Assembly (NCBI RefSeq): GCF_003664325.1
Contig: NZ_RCDA01000002.1
Span: 186,001-250,000, forward strand
Direction: 5' to 3'
Source of the DNA: Alkalispirillum mobile
GTDB lineage: Bacteria; Pseudomonadota; Gammaproteobacteria; Nitrococcales; Halorhodospiraceae
Length of the DNA stretch: 64,000 nt
This document shows positions 28,035 to 35,686 of the stretch, piece after piece. The position numbers and the translations under genes are program-made. Numbering within the stretch: the stretch's first letter is position 1; the number at the start of each line of letters is the position of its first letter. The notes under the pieces are model-generated. The model saw nothing but the letters and a program-made list of their open reading frames with translations. It made no database searches and had not been told where the DNA came from.

Positions 28035-28307
28035 ATGAAACGACATGTTGTTACCCGCTTTTTCACCGCTCTTGCGCTCTCCTCCCTGTCCGCCCTCGCC
28101 GTGGCATCGGGCGGTATTGATATCAACACCGCATCTGCCGAGCAGCTGGCTGAGCACCTTTCGGGCGTGGGCGAGGCCCGCGCACAGGCGATCATCGACT
28201 ATCGGGAAGAGAACGGCCCGTTTGCCACGGCCGACGACCTGACCCGGGTCAGCGGGGTGGGCCCGGCCACCGTGGAACAGAACCGGCAACACATTCTGAC
28301 CGAGTGA
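28035..28307 (+). CDS. ComEA-family helix-hairpin-helix DNA-binding protein
   Basis: The 90-residue precursor has a signal peptide (MKRHVVTRFFTALALSSLSA, cleaved near AVASG) and a single HhH domain: INTASAEQLAEHLSGVGEARA and a second helix pair ending VSGVGPATVEQN. Short ComEA homologues bind incoming DNA in the periplasm during natural transformation. AAAGGAG lies upstream of ATG 28035. No other competence gene is adjacent here, apart perhaps from the GspF-domain protein at 31399. Confidence 0.85.
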   Translation: MKRHVVTRFFTALALSSLSALAVASGGIDINTASAEQLAEHLSGVGEARAQAIIDYREENGPFATADDLTRVSGVGPATVEQNRQHILTE

Positions 28308-28320
28308 CCCTATAGCGTTG

Positions 28321-28350
28321 CCGGCCCCACCGCCGTGGCGGTGGGGCCGG
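28321..28350. terminator. Strong bidirectional hairpin between comEA and the reductase
   Basis: A 14-bp perfect stem (28321-28334 with 28337-28350) of nearly pure GC separates two convergent genes. It lacks a T tract, but its strength and place point to termination in both directions. Confidence 0.75.
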
Positions 28351-28391
28351 GGGTCGAAAGCGGTCCCTGCCTGTGCGGTAACCCGGCCGGC

Positions 28392-29135
28392 TTACATGTA
28401 CACGCCACCGTTGATGTTCAGCTGCTGACCGGTGATGTAGGCACCCTCTGCGGCCAGGTAGGCCACGCCGCGGGCTACTTCCTCCGGTTCGCCGAAACGC
28501 TGCTGCGGCACATTGGCGAGAATCTTCTCCTGCACCTTTTCCGGGATGGCCGCCACCATCTCGGTGGCGGTGAAGCCCGGCGCCACCGCGTTCACGGTGA
28601 TGTTGTTGCGGGCCACTTCCTTCGCCAGGCTCTTGGTGAAGGCGATAACCGCACCCTTGCTGGCCGCGTAGTTGGTCTGGCCGAAGTTGCCTGCCTGACC
28701 CACAAACGAGCTGATGTTGATGATTCGCCCGAAGTTGTTCTCGAGCATGGAGGGCAGGGCCGCACTGGTGACGTAGTACACGCTGTTCAGGTTGGTATTG
28801 ATGACCGCGTGCCAGGCTTCGTCGGTCATCTTCTTGAACGTGGTGTCCTTGGTGATGCCGGCGTTGTTCACCAGCACATCCAGCCGGCCCCACTGGTCGA
28901 GCACCTGCTTGACCATATTGCGCGCGGACTCGGCCTCGCCGACGTCGGCCTGGATGACTAGCGCCTCGGTGCCGAGGGCCCGGATCTCCTCAGCGACAGC
29001 ATCGGCCTTGTCCTTGCTGCCATGGTAGTTAATGGCCACCTTGGCACCCAGTTTGGCCAACTCCAGTGCGATGGATTTGCCGATACCGCGGGAGCCACCG
29101 GTAACCAGTGCGATTTTATCGTCGAGTCTTTGCAT
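28392..29135 (-). CDS. Acetoacetyl-CoA / 3-oxoacyl-ACP reductase (PhaB/FabG-family SDR)
   Basis: The 247-residue short-chain dehydrogenase has the NADP(H) motif TGGSRGIGK, the NNAG block, and the catalytic Ser-Tyr-Lys in ISSFVGQAGNFGQTNYAASKG. The phrase GNFGQTNYAASK and the C-terminus INGGVYM are reminiscent of PhaB, the reductase of polyhydroxybutyrate synthesis, but FabG of fatty-acid synthesis cannot be excluded without phylogeny. No phaA or phaC is near, and no fab genes either. The start at 29135 follows AGGAGGAG; an upstream extension is open but has no ribosome site. Confidence 0.8.
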   Translation of the reverse strand: MQRLDDKIALVTGGSRGIGKSIALELAKLGAKVAINYHGSKDKADAVAEEIRALGTEALVIQADVGEAESARNMVKQVLDQWGRLDVLVNNAGITKDTTFKKMTDEAWHAVINTNLNSVYYVTSAALPSMLENNFGRIINISSFVGQAGNFGQTNYAASKGAVIAFTKSLAKEVARNNITVNAVAPGFTATEMVAAIPEKVQEKILANVPQQRFGEPEEVARGVAYLAAEGAYITGQQLNINGGVYM

Positions 29136-29257
29136 GGGGTAAACACTCCTCCTGTCTAGCCCTTTTTTGTGGATGATTAGCGCACCTGCAGTAAACAGTA
29201 TAGGTACAATATTTTGCAAACTGCCTCCCCCGTCATCCCGGTGAGCACAATCCAGGC
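29136..29257. promoter_or_regulatory. Divergent promoter region between the reductase and dinG
   Basis: This short gap is the most AT-rich stretch nearby (29190-29220, with TATAGG and TACAAT hexamers) and separates divergent genes, so it probably holds both promoters. I could not pair -35 and -10 boxes convincingly. Confidence 0.4.
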
Positions 29258-31393
29258 ATGCTTGAAGAAGCGGTAAAGGAAGAAATACGCGAGGCCCTGC
29301 GCAATGTGGGGGAGAATGTATCGGGCTTTCGCAGCCGGTCGCAGCAGCGTCAGATGATCGCCGAAGTGGCCCGCACCCTGGCCGGCGACTGTGACGGGCG
29401 CCGCCTGCTGGCCATCGAGGGTCCCACGGGCACGGGCAAGAGCCTGGCCTATCTGCTGGCGGGTATCCCCGTGGCGCGTGCCGAGGGGCGCCAGCTCATC
29501 ATCTCCACGGCGACGGTCGCGCTGCAGGAGCAGATCGTCGACCGCGATCTGCCGGCGCTGCAACGCAATTCCGGGCTGGATTTCACCTATGCACTGATCA
29601 AGGGGCGGCGGCGTTACGTCTGCACCCGCAACCTGGAGCAGCTGGTGGGCGGTGCGGCACAGGGGGAGATGGACCTGGGCAGCGCATCAGTAGGCCCGGC
29701 GCACTGGCCGCGTAAGCCCGAAGCCGGCGAGTTGGATGCGCTTCAGGCCCTCTACCAGGATCTGCTCGACGGCCGCTGGGATGGTGATCTGGACCGGCGG
29801 CCAGCCCCCGCCGCGGATCTACACGGCCCCATGACCACCGACCGGCATGGGTGCACCGGCCGCGGTTGCCCCCACGTCCGCGACTGCCCCTTCCACGTCG
29901 CACGCCGGGGCATGGAAGAGCAGGACGTACTGGTGGCCAACCACGACCTCGTGCTGGCGGACCTGGCCATGGGGGGCGGGGTGATTCTGCCGCCGCCGGA
30001 ACAGGTCTTCTACGTATTTGACGAGGCGCACCATCTGGCAGCCCGGGCGACCGACGCCTTCCGGGCGGAGGCACCGCTCCAGGGCTCGGTCCAATGGCTG
30101 GAGAAGCTGCCGCGCCTGGCCGGGCAGGCCATCACGTTGTTGCCGGAGGACGCCGGCCGCCATCTGGAGGCGCTGGAGCGCTCCGTGAATGAGCTGTCGG
30201 CCATGCTGCATGAAATGCAGGGCATGATCCGCCGCGACTGGCGACAGAACAGCCGGGACGGCGTATGGCGCTTTCCCGCCGGTGAGTTGCCCGAGCCGAT
30301 GGGCGACCTGGTGCCCGGGTTGCGCGATGCCAGTGCTGATGTGGAGAAGCATTTCGGGCGCATCGGTCAGGCCTTTGCCAAGGTCACCGCGGACGAGGGC
30401 GTCACTCCCGGTAGCGTGGCGGAACGCCTGGCGCCGGAGTTGGGCGAGGCGGCCTCCCGTGTCGAGCACCTGGCCGCCACCTGGCGGCTGGTCGCCCGCG
30501 AGCAGCCGCCGGAGGCGCCGCCGGTGGCCCGTTGGGTCACAGCCCTGGGCCACGGCCGACCGGATTACCTGGTCGCCGCCTCCCCGGTCTCCGCCGCCGC
30601 CATGCTGCGTGCCGGCCTCTGGTCGCGGGCCGCCGGGGCCGTGCTCACCTCCGCCACCCTCACGGCCCTGGGCCGCTTCGACCGGATGCGGTTGGCGTGC
30701 GGGCTGGAGGAGGACGACGGCACGCGCTACATCTCGCTGGCATCGCCCTTCGACTACCGCAACCGCGCGGTGCTGCACGTGCCGCGGATGGACTCCGACC
30801 CCCGAGACCCCGAGGGCCACACCGACGAACTGATCCGTGTCCTGCCCGGGCTGCTGGGGGCCGAACCCGGCGGCACCCTGGTGCTGTTTGCGTCCGCCCG
30901 GCAACTGGACGCCGTCTTCGAGGCTCTGCCGGCGGATTGCCAGGCGCGGGTACTGCGTCAGCGGGAGCAACCCCGCGCCGACCTGCTGGCCGCCCACGCC
31001 CGGGCGGTGGAGGCGGGCGGCGCATCGGTCATCTTCGGACTGGCCGGCTTTGCCGAGGGGGTGGACCTCCCCGGCGAGCTCTGTCGCCACGTGATCATCG
31101 CCAAGCTCCCCTTTGCGGTGCCCGACAGCCCAGTGGAGGCAACCCTGGCCGAGTGGCTGGAATCGCGGGGGCGCAACCCCTTTATGGACATCACCGTGCC
31201 GGACGCGGGCATGAAGCTGGTACAGGCCTGCGGGCGGCTGCTGCGCTCCGAGAGCGACAGCGGCCGGGTCACAGTGCTCGACCGCCGCCTGATCACCCAC
31301 CGTTACGGCAAGGCGCTGCTGAGCGGCCTGCCCCCCTTCGGTCGGGAGATGGGCACCCCGCTCACAGCCCCGCCCCCTACCGGCACCGGTTAA
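29258..31393 (+). CDS. dinG: ATP-dependent DNA helicase DinG/YoaA family
   Basis: The 711-residue XPD-like SF2 helicase has Walker A EGPTGTGKS (residues 54-62), four cysteines fit for a [4Fe-4S] cluster (C122, C199, C204, C210), the DEAH box in VFDEAHHLA and C-terminal motifs GLAGFAEGVD and QACGRLLRSESD. It unwinds forked and R-loop DNA in repair. Length equals E. coli DinG (716). The spacing between the first and second cysteine is rather long. Confidence 0.92.
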   Translation: MLEEAVKEEIREALRNVGENVSGFRSRSQQRQMIAEVARTLAGDCDGRRLLAIEGPTGTGKSLAYLLAGIPVARAEGRQLIISTATVALQEQIVDRDLPALQRNSGLDFTYALIKGRRRYVCTRNLEQLVGGAAQGEMDLGSASVGPAHWPRKPEAGELDALQALYQDLLDGRWDGDLDRRPAPAADLHGPMTTDRHGCTGRGCPHVRDCPFHVARRGMEEQDVLVANHDLVLADLAMGGGVILPPPEQVFYVFDEAHHLAARATDAFRAEAPLQGSVQWLEKLPRLAGQAITLLPEDAGRHLEALERSVNELSAMLHEMQGMIRRDWRQNSRDGVWRFPAGELPEPMGDLVPGLRDASADVEKHFGRIGQAFAKVTADEGVTPGSVAERLAPELGEAASRVEHLAATWRLVAREQPPEAPPVARWVTALGHGRPDYLVAASPVSAAAMLRAGLWSRAAGAVLTSATLTALGRFDRMRLACGLEEDDGTRYISLASPFDYRNRAVLHVPRMDSDPRDPEGHTDELIRVLPGLLGAEPGGTLVLFASARQLDAVFEALPADCQARVLRQREQPRADLLAAHARAVEAGGASVIFGLAGFAEGVDLPGELCRHVIIAKLPFAVPDSPVEATLAEWLESRGRNPFMDITVPDAGMKLVQACGRLLRSESDSGRVTVLDRRLITHRYGKALLSGLPPFGREMGTPLTAPPPTGTG

Positions 31394-31398
31394 CCCCC

Positions 31399-32301
31399 AT
31401 GCGCCCGGTGCGAGCCCGCGCCACGCTGCTACAGGACCTGGCAACCCTGCTGGAGAGCGGGCTCCCGGCGCGCGAGGCCGTGAATGCCTTGCGGCAGGCG
31501 CACCCGGCAAGCGAGCGCCCGCTGCGAAAAGTCGCCGCCGCGGCGGGGGCGGGGCGTGCGCTGTCCGGGGCGCTGGTTCGTGGCGGGATGCTCGCGCCCC
31601 ATGAGCGCGCCTGGGTGGAGGCCCTGGAGGCGTGCGGCCGGGTCGATCTGGCGTTGCGCGAGTTGGGTGAGTGGGTCGTCCGGGATGAACGGGCCTGGGC
31701 CGCGGTGCGGGCGCGGCTGTTCTACCCGGCCGCGGTGTTTCTGCTCGTCCTGCTGCTGCGGCCCCTGCCGGCCCTGGCTGCCGGGCACATCGGGCCGGCC
31801 GGTTACCTGGTCGGAGTGGGGCAGCCCCTGGCCCTGGTGGGTGTGCTGGTGTTGTTGTTCGTCCGTGGCCGCCACGCCCTGATGCGGGTGCTGCGCCGGC
31901 TCCGTGCCGCGACCGGTGCGCTGCCGCTGACCAGCCGCTGGAAGCTCTACCGGCTGCTCTCCGTCCTGTTGTCGGCCGGCGTGCCGGCAGGCCGGGGCCT
32001 GGCCCATGCGGTACAGGTGGTGGAGGCGCCCTGGGACCGAGCATTGCGGCGCGCCAGTGCGGAGGTGAGCGCTGGCAGCCCCGTGGTGGCTGCACTGGAC
32101 ACGGCCGGGTGCCTGTCGGACCGGGCGGATCGCAGGCTACTGGAAGCGGCGGAACAGGGGGGGCGGCTGCCGGAGCTTTTCGCTCACCGGGCTCAGGCGC
32201 TGGATGAGCGCCTCTCCCTCCGCCGCGCGCTATGGCGCGAATGGCTGCCACGGCTCGCCTACGGCCTTGTGGTGGTCTGGTTGTTAATGGGCTTTGTTTG
32301 A
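31399..32301 (+). CDS. Stand-alone type II secretion/type IV pilus F-domain membrane protein
   Basis: The 300-residue protein has two GspF-like helical bundles (TLLQDLATLLESGLPAREAV and YRLLSVLLSAGVPAGRGL) and three membrane segments (about 105-125, 137-155 and near the C-terminus). GspF, PilC and TadC proteins form the inner-membrane platform of secretion systems, pili and competence pseudopili. It lacks the normal neighbours (ATPase, pseudopilins). It begins five bases after dinG and is shorter than PilC (about 400). The function is unknown. The ATG at 31399 has a poor ribosome site, which suggests coupling to dinG. Confidence 0.7.
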   Translation: MRPVRARATLLQDLATLLESGLPAREAVNALRQAHPASERPLRKVAAAAGAGRALSGALVRGGMLAPHERAWVEALEACGRVDLALRELGEWVVRDERAWAAVRARLFYPAAVFLLVLLLRPLPALAAGHIGPAGYLVGVGQPLALVGVLVLLFVRGRHALMRVLRRLRAATGALPLTSRWKLYRLLSVLLSAGVPAGRGLAHAVQVVEAPWDRALRRASAEVSAGSPVVAALDTAGCLSDRADRRLLEAAEQGGRLPELFAHRAQALDERLSLRRALWREWLPRLAYGLVVVWLLMGFV

Positions 32302-32320
32302 CATACCGCTGTCACTTGAA

Positions 32321-32351
32321 CCCGGGCAGGTCGGGGTAAATACTGCCCGGG
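32321..32351. terminator. Possible hairpin after the F-domain gene
   Basis: A 9-bp stem (CCCGGGCAG with CTGCCCGGG) has a 13-base loop and no T tract. It may end the dinG transcript or shape the leader of the acetyltransferase gene. Confidence 0.4.
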
Positions 32352-32385
32352 CGGAGATGGCCCGCAACGACAACGGGGACTGGGG

Positions 32386-32988
32386 ATGATCGAGCATTTG
32401 CAGTTGGACACGATCCGCGGGACGAGCATCGCTGATCATATCGACGCCCTGGCGGCGTTGCGGATCCGTGTTTTCCGGGAGTACCCCTACCTGTACGAGG
32501 GCAGTGAGGCCTACGAGCGCCGTTACCTGCGCACCTACGTGGACTCGCCCGACAGCATCCTGGTCACGGTACACGACGGCGACCAACTGGTCGGTGCCAC
32601 CACCGGCCTGCCGCTGCAGGACGAGACAGGAGAGGTCCGCAACCCCTTCGAGGCCTACGGCATGCCGGTAGACCGGATCTTCTACCTGGGGGAATCCATG
32701 TTGCTGCCCGAGTACCGGGGGCAGGGCCTGGGGGTTCGCTTTTTCGAGGAGCGGGAGCGCCATGCGCGGGCACTGGGCGGCTTCACGCATACTACTTTCT
32801 GCGCGGTGGGACGGCCTGAAGACCACCCCAGGCGCCCGCGCGATTACCAGCCCCTCGATGCGTTCTGGAACCGGCGGGGATACCGCCGGCATCCGGAACT
32901 GAGCACCGAGTTCACCTGGCCCGACCTGGGTGGTGACGGCACCGAAACGGCCAAGCCGATGGTGTTCTGGCTAAAGACGCTGGACTGA
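32386..32988 (+). CDS. GNAT-family N-acetyltransferase
   Basis: The 200-residue protein carries the acetyl-CoA-binding motif LLPEYRGQGLGVRFFEERE (about 105-123) after a typical beta-sheet N-terminal half (IRVFREYPYLYEG). The substrate is unknown. The C-terminal part contains PMVFWLKTL, common in a subfamily of uncharacterised GNATs from proteobacteria. It converges with the nar operon. Confidence 0.75.
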   Translation: MIEHLQLDTIRGTSIADHIDALAALRIRVFREYPYLYEGSEAYERRYLRTYVDSPDSILVTVHDGDQLVGATTGLPLQDETGEVRNPFEAYGMPVDRIFYLGESMLLPEYRGQGLGVRFFEERERHARALGGFTHTTFCAVGRPEDHPRRPRDYQPLDAFWNRRGYRRHPELSTEFTWPDLGGDGTETAKPMVFWLKTLD

Positions 32989-33009
32989 GCCGGAGCCGAG
33001 GGGCGGTTA

Positions 33010-33429
33010 TTATTCCGCCCCAAGGTTGCTCTGCAGGCGCACCGGGCTGCCCGCGCGGTCAAAGACCGCGTAACCGGACAGGTCGGCACCGTGCTCCACC
33101 GCCTCGGCCATCTTTTTCAGGTAGGGCTCCGCCTCTTCGGAGCTGGGCAGGCGGCCCTCGGCCGACAGGCTGGAGACCAGGATCAGATCCCACGGCTGGC
33201 CGACCTTGTCCGCCTCTTCGGCCAGCACGTCCAGCCGGAGTTCCGGGGTCAGCTCCCGGTCGGTGGCCATCACCGGCACCAGGTGACCGCTCCCCTCGAT
33301 GACTTTCTCGTCGGCACTGGGTCGCGTGTCATCGTCCGGCTCCGCGCGCAGCAGGACCATCAGGAGCCGCTGCGGGTTTTCCTGCTGGAGGCCGGCGGTC
33401 TTGAGGTCGTCAAAACTCTTGATCTGCAT
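33010..33429 (-). CDS. Conserved small protein of unknown function at the end of the nar operon
   Basis: The 139-residue soluble protein starts MQIKSFDDLKTAGLQQENPQ and has an alternating hydrophobic pattern suggesting an alpha/beta fold (QRLLMVLLRAE, HLVPVMATDRELTPE, PWDLILVSSLS). I recall homologues in other gammaproteobacteria, next to nar or ppiC genes, sometimes labelled as ribonucleotide reductase alpha; nothing in the sequence supports that label. It lies 15 bases after ppiC and is the last gene of the nar transcript. No metal-binding or catalytic motif is obvious. Confidence 0.7.
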   Translation of the reverse strand: MQIKSFDDLKTAGLQQENPQRLLMVLLRAEPDDDTRPSADEKVIEGSGHLVPVMATDRELTPELRLDVLAEEADKVGQPWDLILVSSLSAEGRLPSSEEAEPYLKKMAEAVEHGADLSGYAVFDRAGSPVRLQSNLGAE

Positions 33430-33444
33430 GGGGTTTTCAAGCTC

Positions 33445-34218
33445 CTATTGAATCAGGGGCGAATCCGAGGCATCCAGCTTGATGCCCTTGATGTCCGCCT
33501 CGCCGGCCAGCAATCGGATGTACTGGCTCATGGCGCGCTGGCGGGACACGGCCTCCAGGTATTCGGCGATCGGCGCCTGCACCGCCTCAAAGGGTAGCGC
33601 AGTGCCGGGTACGTGCTGCAACACCTCCACCACGTGAAAGCCGTAGCGGGTCTTGATCGGTTGCGGGGACAGCCCGACGGGCAGCCGCAGCACCGCGTCC
33701 TCGAACTCCGGCACCGTTTCGCCCTGGCTTACCTGCCCCAGCAGGCCGCCGCTGTCCGCCGAGGGACAGCGGGAGTGGGCCCGGGCGAGGTCGGCAAACG
33801 CCGATGGATCGGCCTGCAGTTGCTCGATGAGCTGTTCCGCTAGGGTCCGGGCCTGGTTGCGTTCCTCCAGGTCCTCGGGGTGTCCGGCGATCAGGATGTG
33901 CCGGACCTCGGCCAGGTCCGGGGTGCGGAACCGTTCCGGGTTCTGCTCGTACCAGCGGCGGCAGGTGGCCTCGTCGGCTTCGGGGATCTCCACCTCTTGC
34001 TCCAAGAGCTGGTCGATGACCGCATCCAGCCCGGTCTCATCCTCGGGTACTTCCAGACCCACCTCAGTGGCCCGCTGCCTGAGCAGCTCCCGGATGGTCA
34101 GGGCCAGTGCGGCCTGCTCCTGCGCCTCGCGCGGATCGGTATCGGCCAGCTTGTGGTAGGCGGATTCCACGTTGATGGCCTGGTCGCTGATGGCGACTCC
34201 GTTGACTTCTATGCTCAT
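33445..34218 (-). CDS. PpiC-type (parvulin) peptidyl-prolyl isomerase of the nar operon
   Basis: The 257-residue protein has a helical N-terminal arm (1-100) and a parvulin domain (about 103-210) with EVRHILIAG, ADLARAHSRCPSADSGGLLG and TRYGFHVVEVL. It has no signal peptide, so it should act in the cytoplasm, like NifM, which helps mature a metalloenzyme. Similar genes follow narI in pseudomonads. It may assist folding of NarGH. AGGAG precedes its ATG. Confidence 0.88.
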   Translation of the reverse strand: MSIEVNGVAISDQAINVESAYHKLADTDPREAQEQAALALTIRELLRQRATEVGLEVPEDETGLDAVIDQLLEQEVEIPEADEATCRRWYEQNPERFRTPDLAEVRHILIAGHPEDLEERNQARTLAEQLIEQLQADPSAFADLARAHSRCPSADSGGLLGQVSQGETVPEFEDAVLRLPVGLSPQPIKTRYGFHVVEVLQHVPGTALPFEAVQAPIAEYLEAVSRQRAMSQYIRLLAGEADIKGIKLDASDSPLIQ

Positions 34219-34233
34219 TGGCGTCTCCTAGGC

Positions 34234-34263
34234 GGGGGTGGGGCGCGGCGCGCCACCACCCCC
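34234..34263. promoter_or_regulatory. Intercistronic hairpin between narI and ppiC
   Basis: GGGGGTGG (34234-34241) can pair with CCACCCCC (34256-34263) around a GC-rich loop. In the transcript it would separate narGHJI from the two accessory genes and could reduce readthrough or protect the 3' end. Confidence 0.45.
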
Positions 34264-34276
34264 CAGCGAGAAGGGC

Positions 34277-34972
34277 TCAGGACACGGCCCGGGCACGGAC
34301 CACCTGGTAAGCGCGCCAGATATAGCCGTAGGGCACGCTCCAGATGTGAACCAGCCGGGTGAAGGGGAAGACCAGGAACATCAGCATGCCCAGGAACATG
34401 TGGATCTTGTAGATCCAGTGGATGTCGTAGATGGTCGCCGCCGCATCCGCCTGGAAGGTAACCAGACCCTGGGCCCAGGCGACGATCTTCAGCATCGTGC
34501 CGCCGTCCAGCGAGCCCATGGAGGCAGGGACGGTCAGCAGCCCGGTCACCAGTTGCAGCGCCAGCAGGATCAGGATGAACGAATCCATGGGGTAGCTGGT
34601 CTTGCGGACCCGCGGATCGGTCAGCCGCCGGTGCAGCAGGATGGCCACACCGACGAGGGTGATCAGGCCAAAGATGGTGCCGGCGACGATGGCCAGGATC
34701 TGCTTTCCGCCCGCGGTGAGGCCGACCGCGCTGTAAACGGCCTGGGGCGTGAGCAGCCCGAACAGGTGGCCGAAAAACAGGGCGATAATGCCGATATGGA
34801 ACAGGTTGATCCCCAGGCGGAAACGATCACCGCCGGACATCAGCTGGGTGGTGTTGCTCTTCCAGGTGTACTGGCTCTTTTCAAAGCGCAGCAGACTCCC
34901 TATCAGGAACACCGTACCGGCGATGTAGGGGAACACCGCGAATGCTAAATCATGAAGGTAGGTGGCAAACAT
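34277..34972 (-). CDS. narI: Respiratory nitrate reductase gamma subunit (cytochrome b)
   Basis: The 231-residue membrane protein has five membrane segments and the four haem-binding histidines in two pairs: FHIGIIALFFGH in segment 2, and IHMFLGMLMF with RLVHIWS in segment 5. It takes electrons from quinol at the periplasmic side and passes them to NarH. It is 18 bases downstream of narJ. Confidence 0.96.
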   Translation of the reverse strand: MFATYLHDLAFAVFPYIAGTVFLIGSLLRFEKSQYTWKSNTTQLMSGGDRFRLGINLFHIGIIALFFGHLFGLLTPQAVYSAVGLTAGGKQILAIVAGTIFGLITLVGVAILLHRRLTDPRVRKTSYPMDSFILILLALQLVTGLLTVPASMGSLDGGTMLKIVAWAQGLVTFQADAAATIYDIHWIYKIHMFLGMLMFLVFPFTRLVHIWSVPYGYIWRAYQVVRARAVS

Positions 34973-34990
34973 GGTGGTGACTCCTCAAGT

Positions 34991-35686
34991 TCAGGCACTC
35001 TTGCGGGGGATGGTCGACCAGGACACCGGTACGGCCTGCCCCTGATTGGTTTTGGCACCTCCGCAACCGCCCGCGGTCGGGCCGAAGGTTACGGGCTCCT
35101 CGGCCCAGACGCGGTCCAGTGCCTCTGCCGTGTCGTCGCGCTCCTCTTCCCCGAGTTGCCGCTGCATCTGTTCGTCGGCGGTCTCCAGGCCGGCGATGTC
35201 CAGTAGCGCCTTGAACAGCCACTGGTAATCGCTCTCCCGTTGTTCCAGCCGGCCGTGCAGCTTCTGCAGCAGGTACTGGGATTCCACCAGCCAGCCCAGC
35301 GCCGCCGGGCGGGTAAGGCGGGAGCAGAACTCCAGGAACAGGGGCACGTAGTCCGGCAACTCCTTGCTGTCGATGACCAGGCCCTGCTCCTCGTAGAAGC
35401 CGATCAGGTCCACCATCGCCTGACCCCGGTCCCGGGACTCGCCGTGCACATGCTCGAACAGGTACAGCGACAGGGCCCGGCCCCGGTCGAACTGGGCGGT
35501 GTACTCCGCCTGCAGCTCGAGCAGGTCCGTGGCGGCCATCCGGCGCACCAGGGCGGTCAGGCCCCGGCGCGTCTCCATGTCGATGGCCTCGTCGGCGGCG
35601 AACAGCGCCTCAAGGTCCTCCGCGTGCGTCTGGATGACGGCCGAGGGGTAGTCGAGTAGCAGTGAGATCGCCTTCAGCGTCTTCAT
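34991..35686 (-). CDS. narJ: Nitrate reductase assembly chaperone (delta subunit)
   Basis: The 231-residue helical protein matches NarJ (LLDYPSAVIQTHAEDLEALF, ADLPDYVPLFLEF-type block, YQWLFKALL). NarJ holds apo-NarGH during molybdenum cofactor insertion and before docking to NarI. The C-terminal 40 residues include GGCGGAK. Its start overlaps the narH stop by four bases (ATGA at 35683-35686), so I chose it over the longer open frame. Confidence 0.94.
   Translation of the reverse strand: MKTLKAISLLLDYPSAVIQTHAEDLEALFAADEAIDMETRRGLTALVRRMAATDLLELQAEYTAQFDRGRALSLYLFEHVHGESRDRGQAMVDLIGFYEEQGLVIDSKELPDYVPLFLEFCSRLTRPAALGWLVESQYLLQKLHGRLEQRESDYQWLFKALLDIAGLETADEQMQRQLGEEERDDTAEALDRVWAEEPVTFGPTAGGCGGAKTNQGQAVPVSWSTIPRKSA

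Noticed and set aside
29819-32251. Open frame of 810 codons opposite dinG and the F-domain gene
   Set aside because: Low-complexity Pro/Arg/Gly sequence typical of antisense GC-rich DNA; both sense genes are real.
33010-33429. Ribonucleotide reductase subunit
   Set aside because: Such a label is attached to some homologues, but the 139-residue protein has no reductase motif or suitable length.
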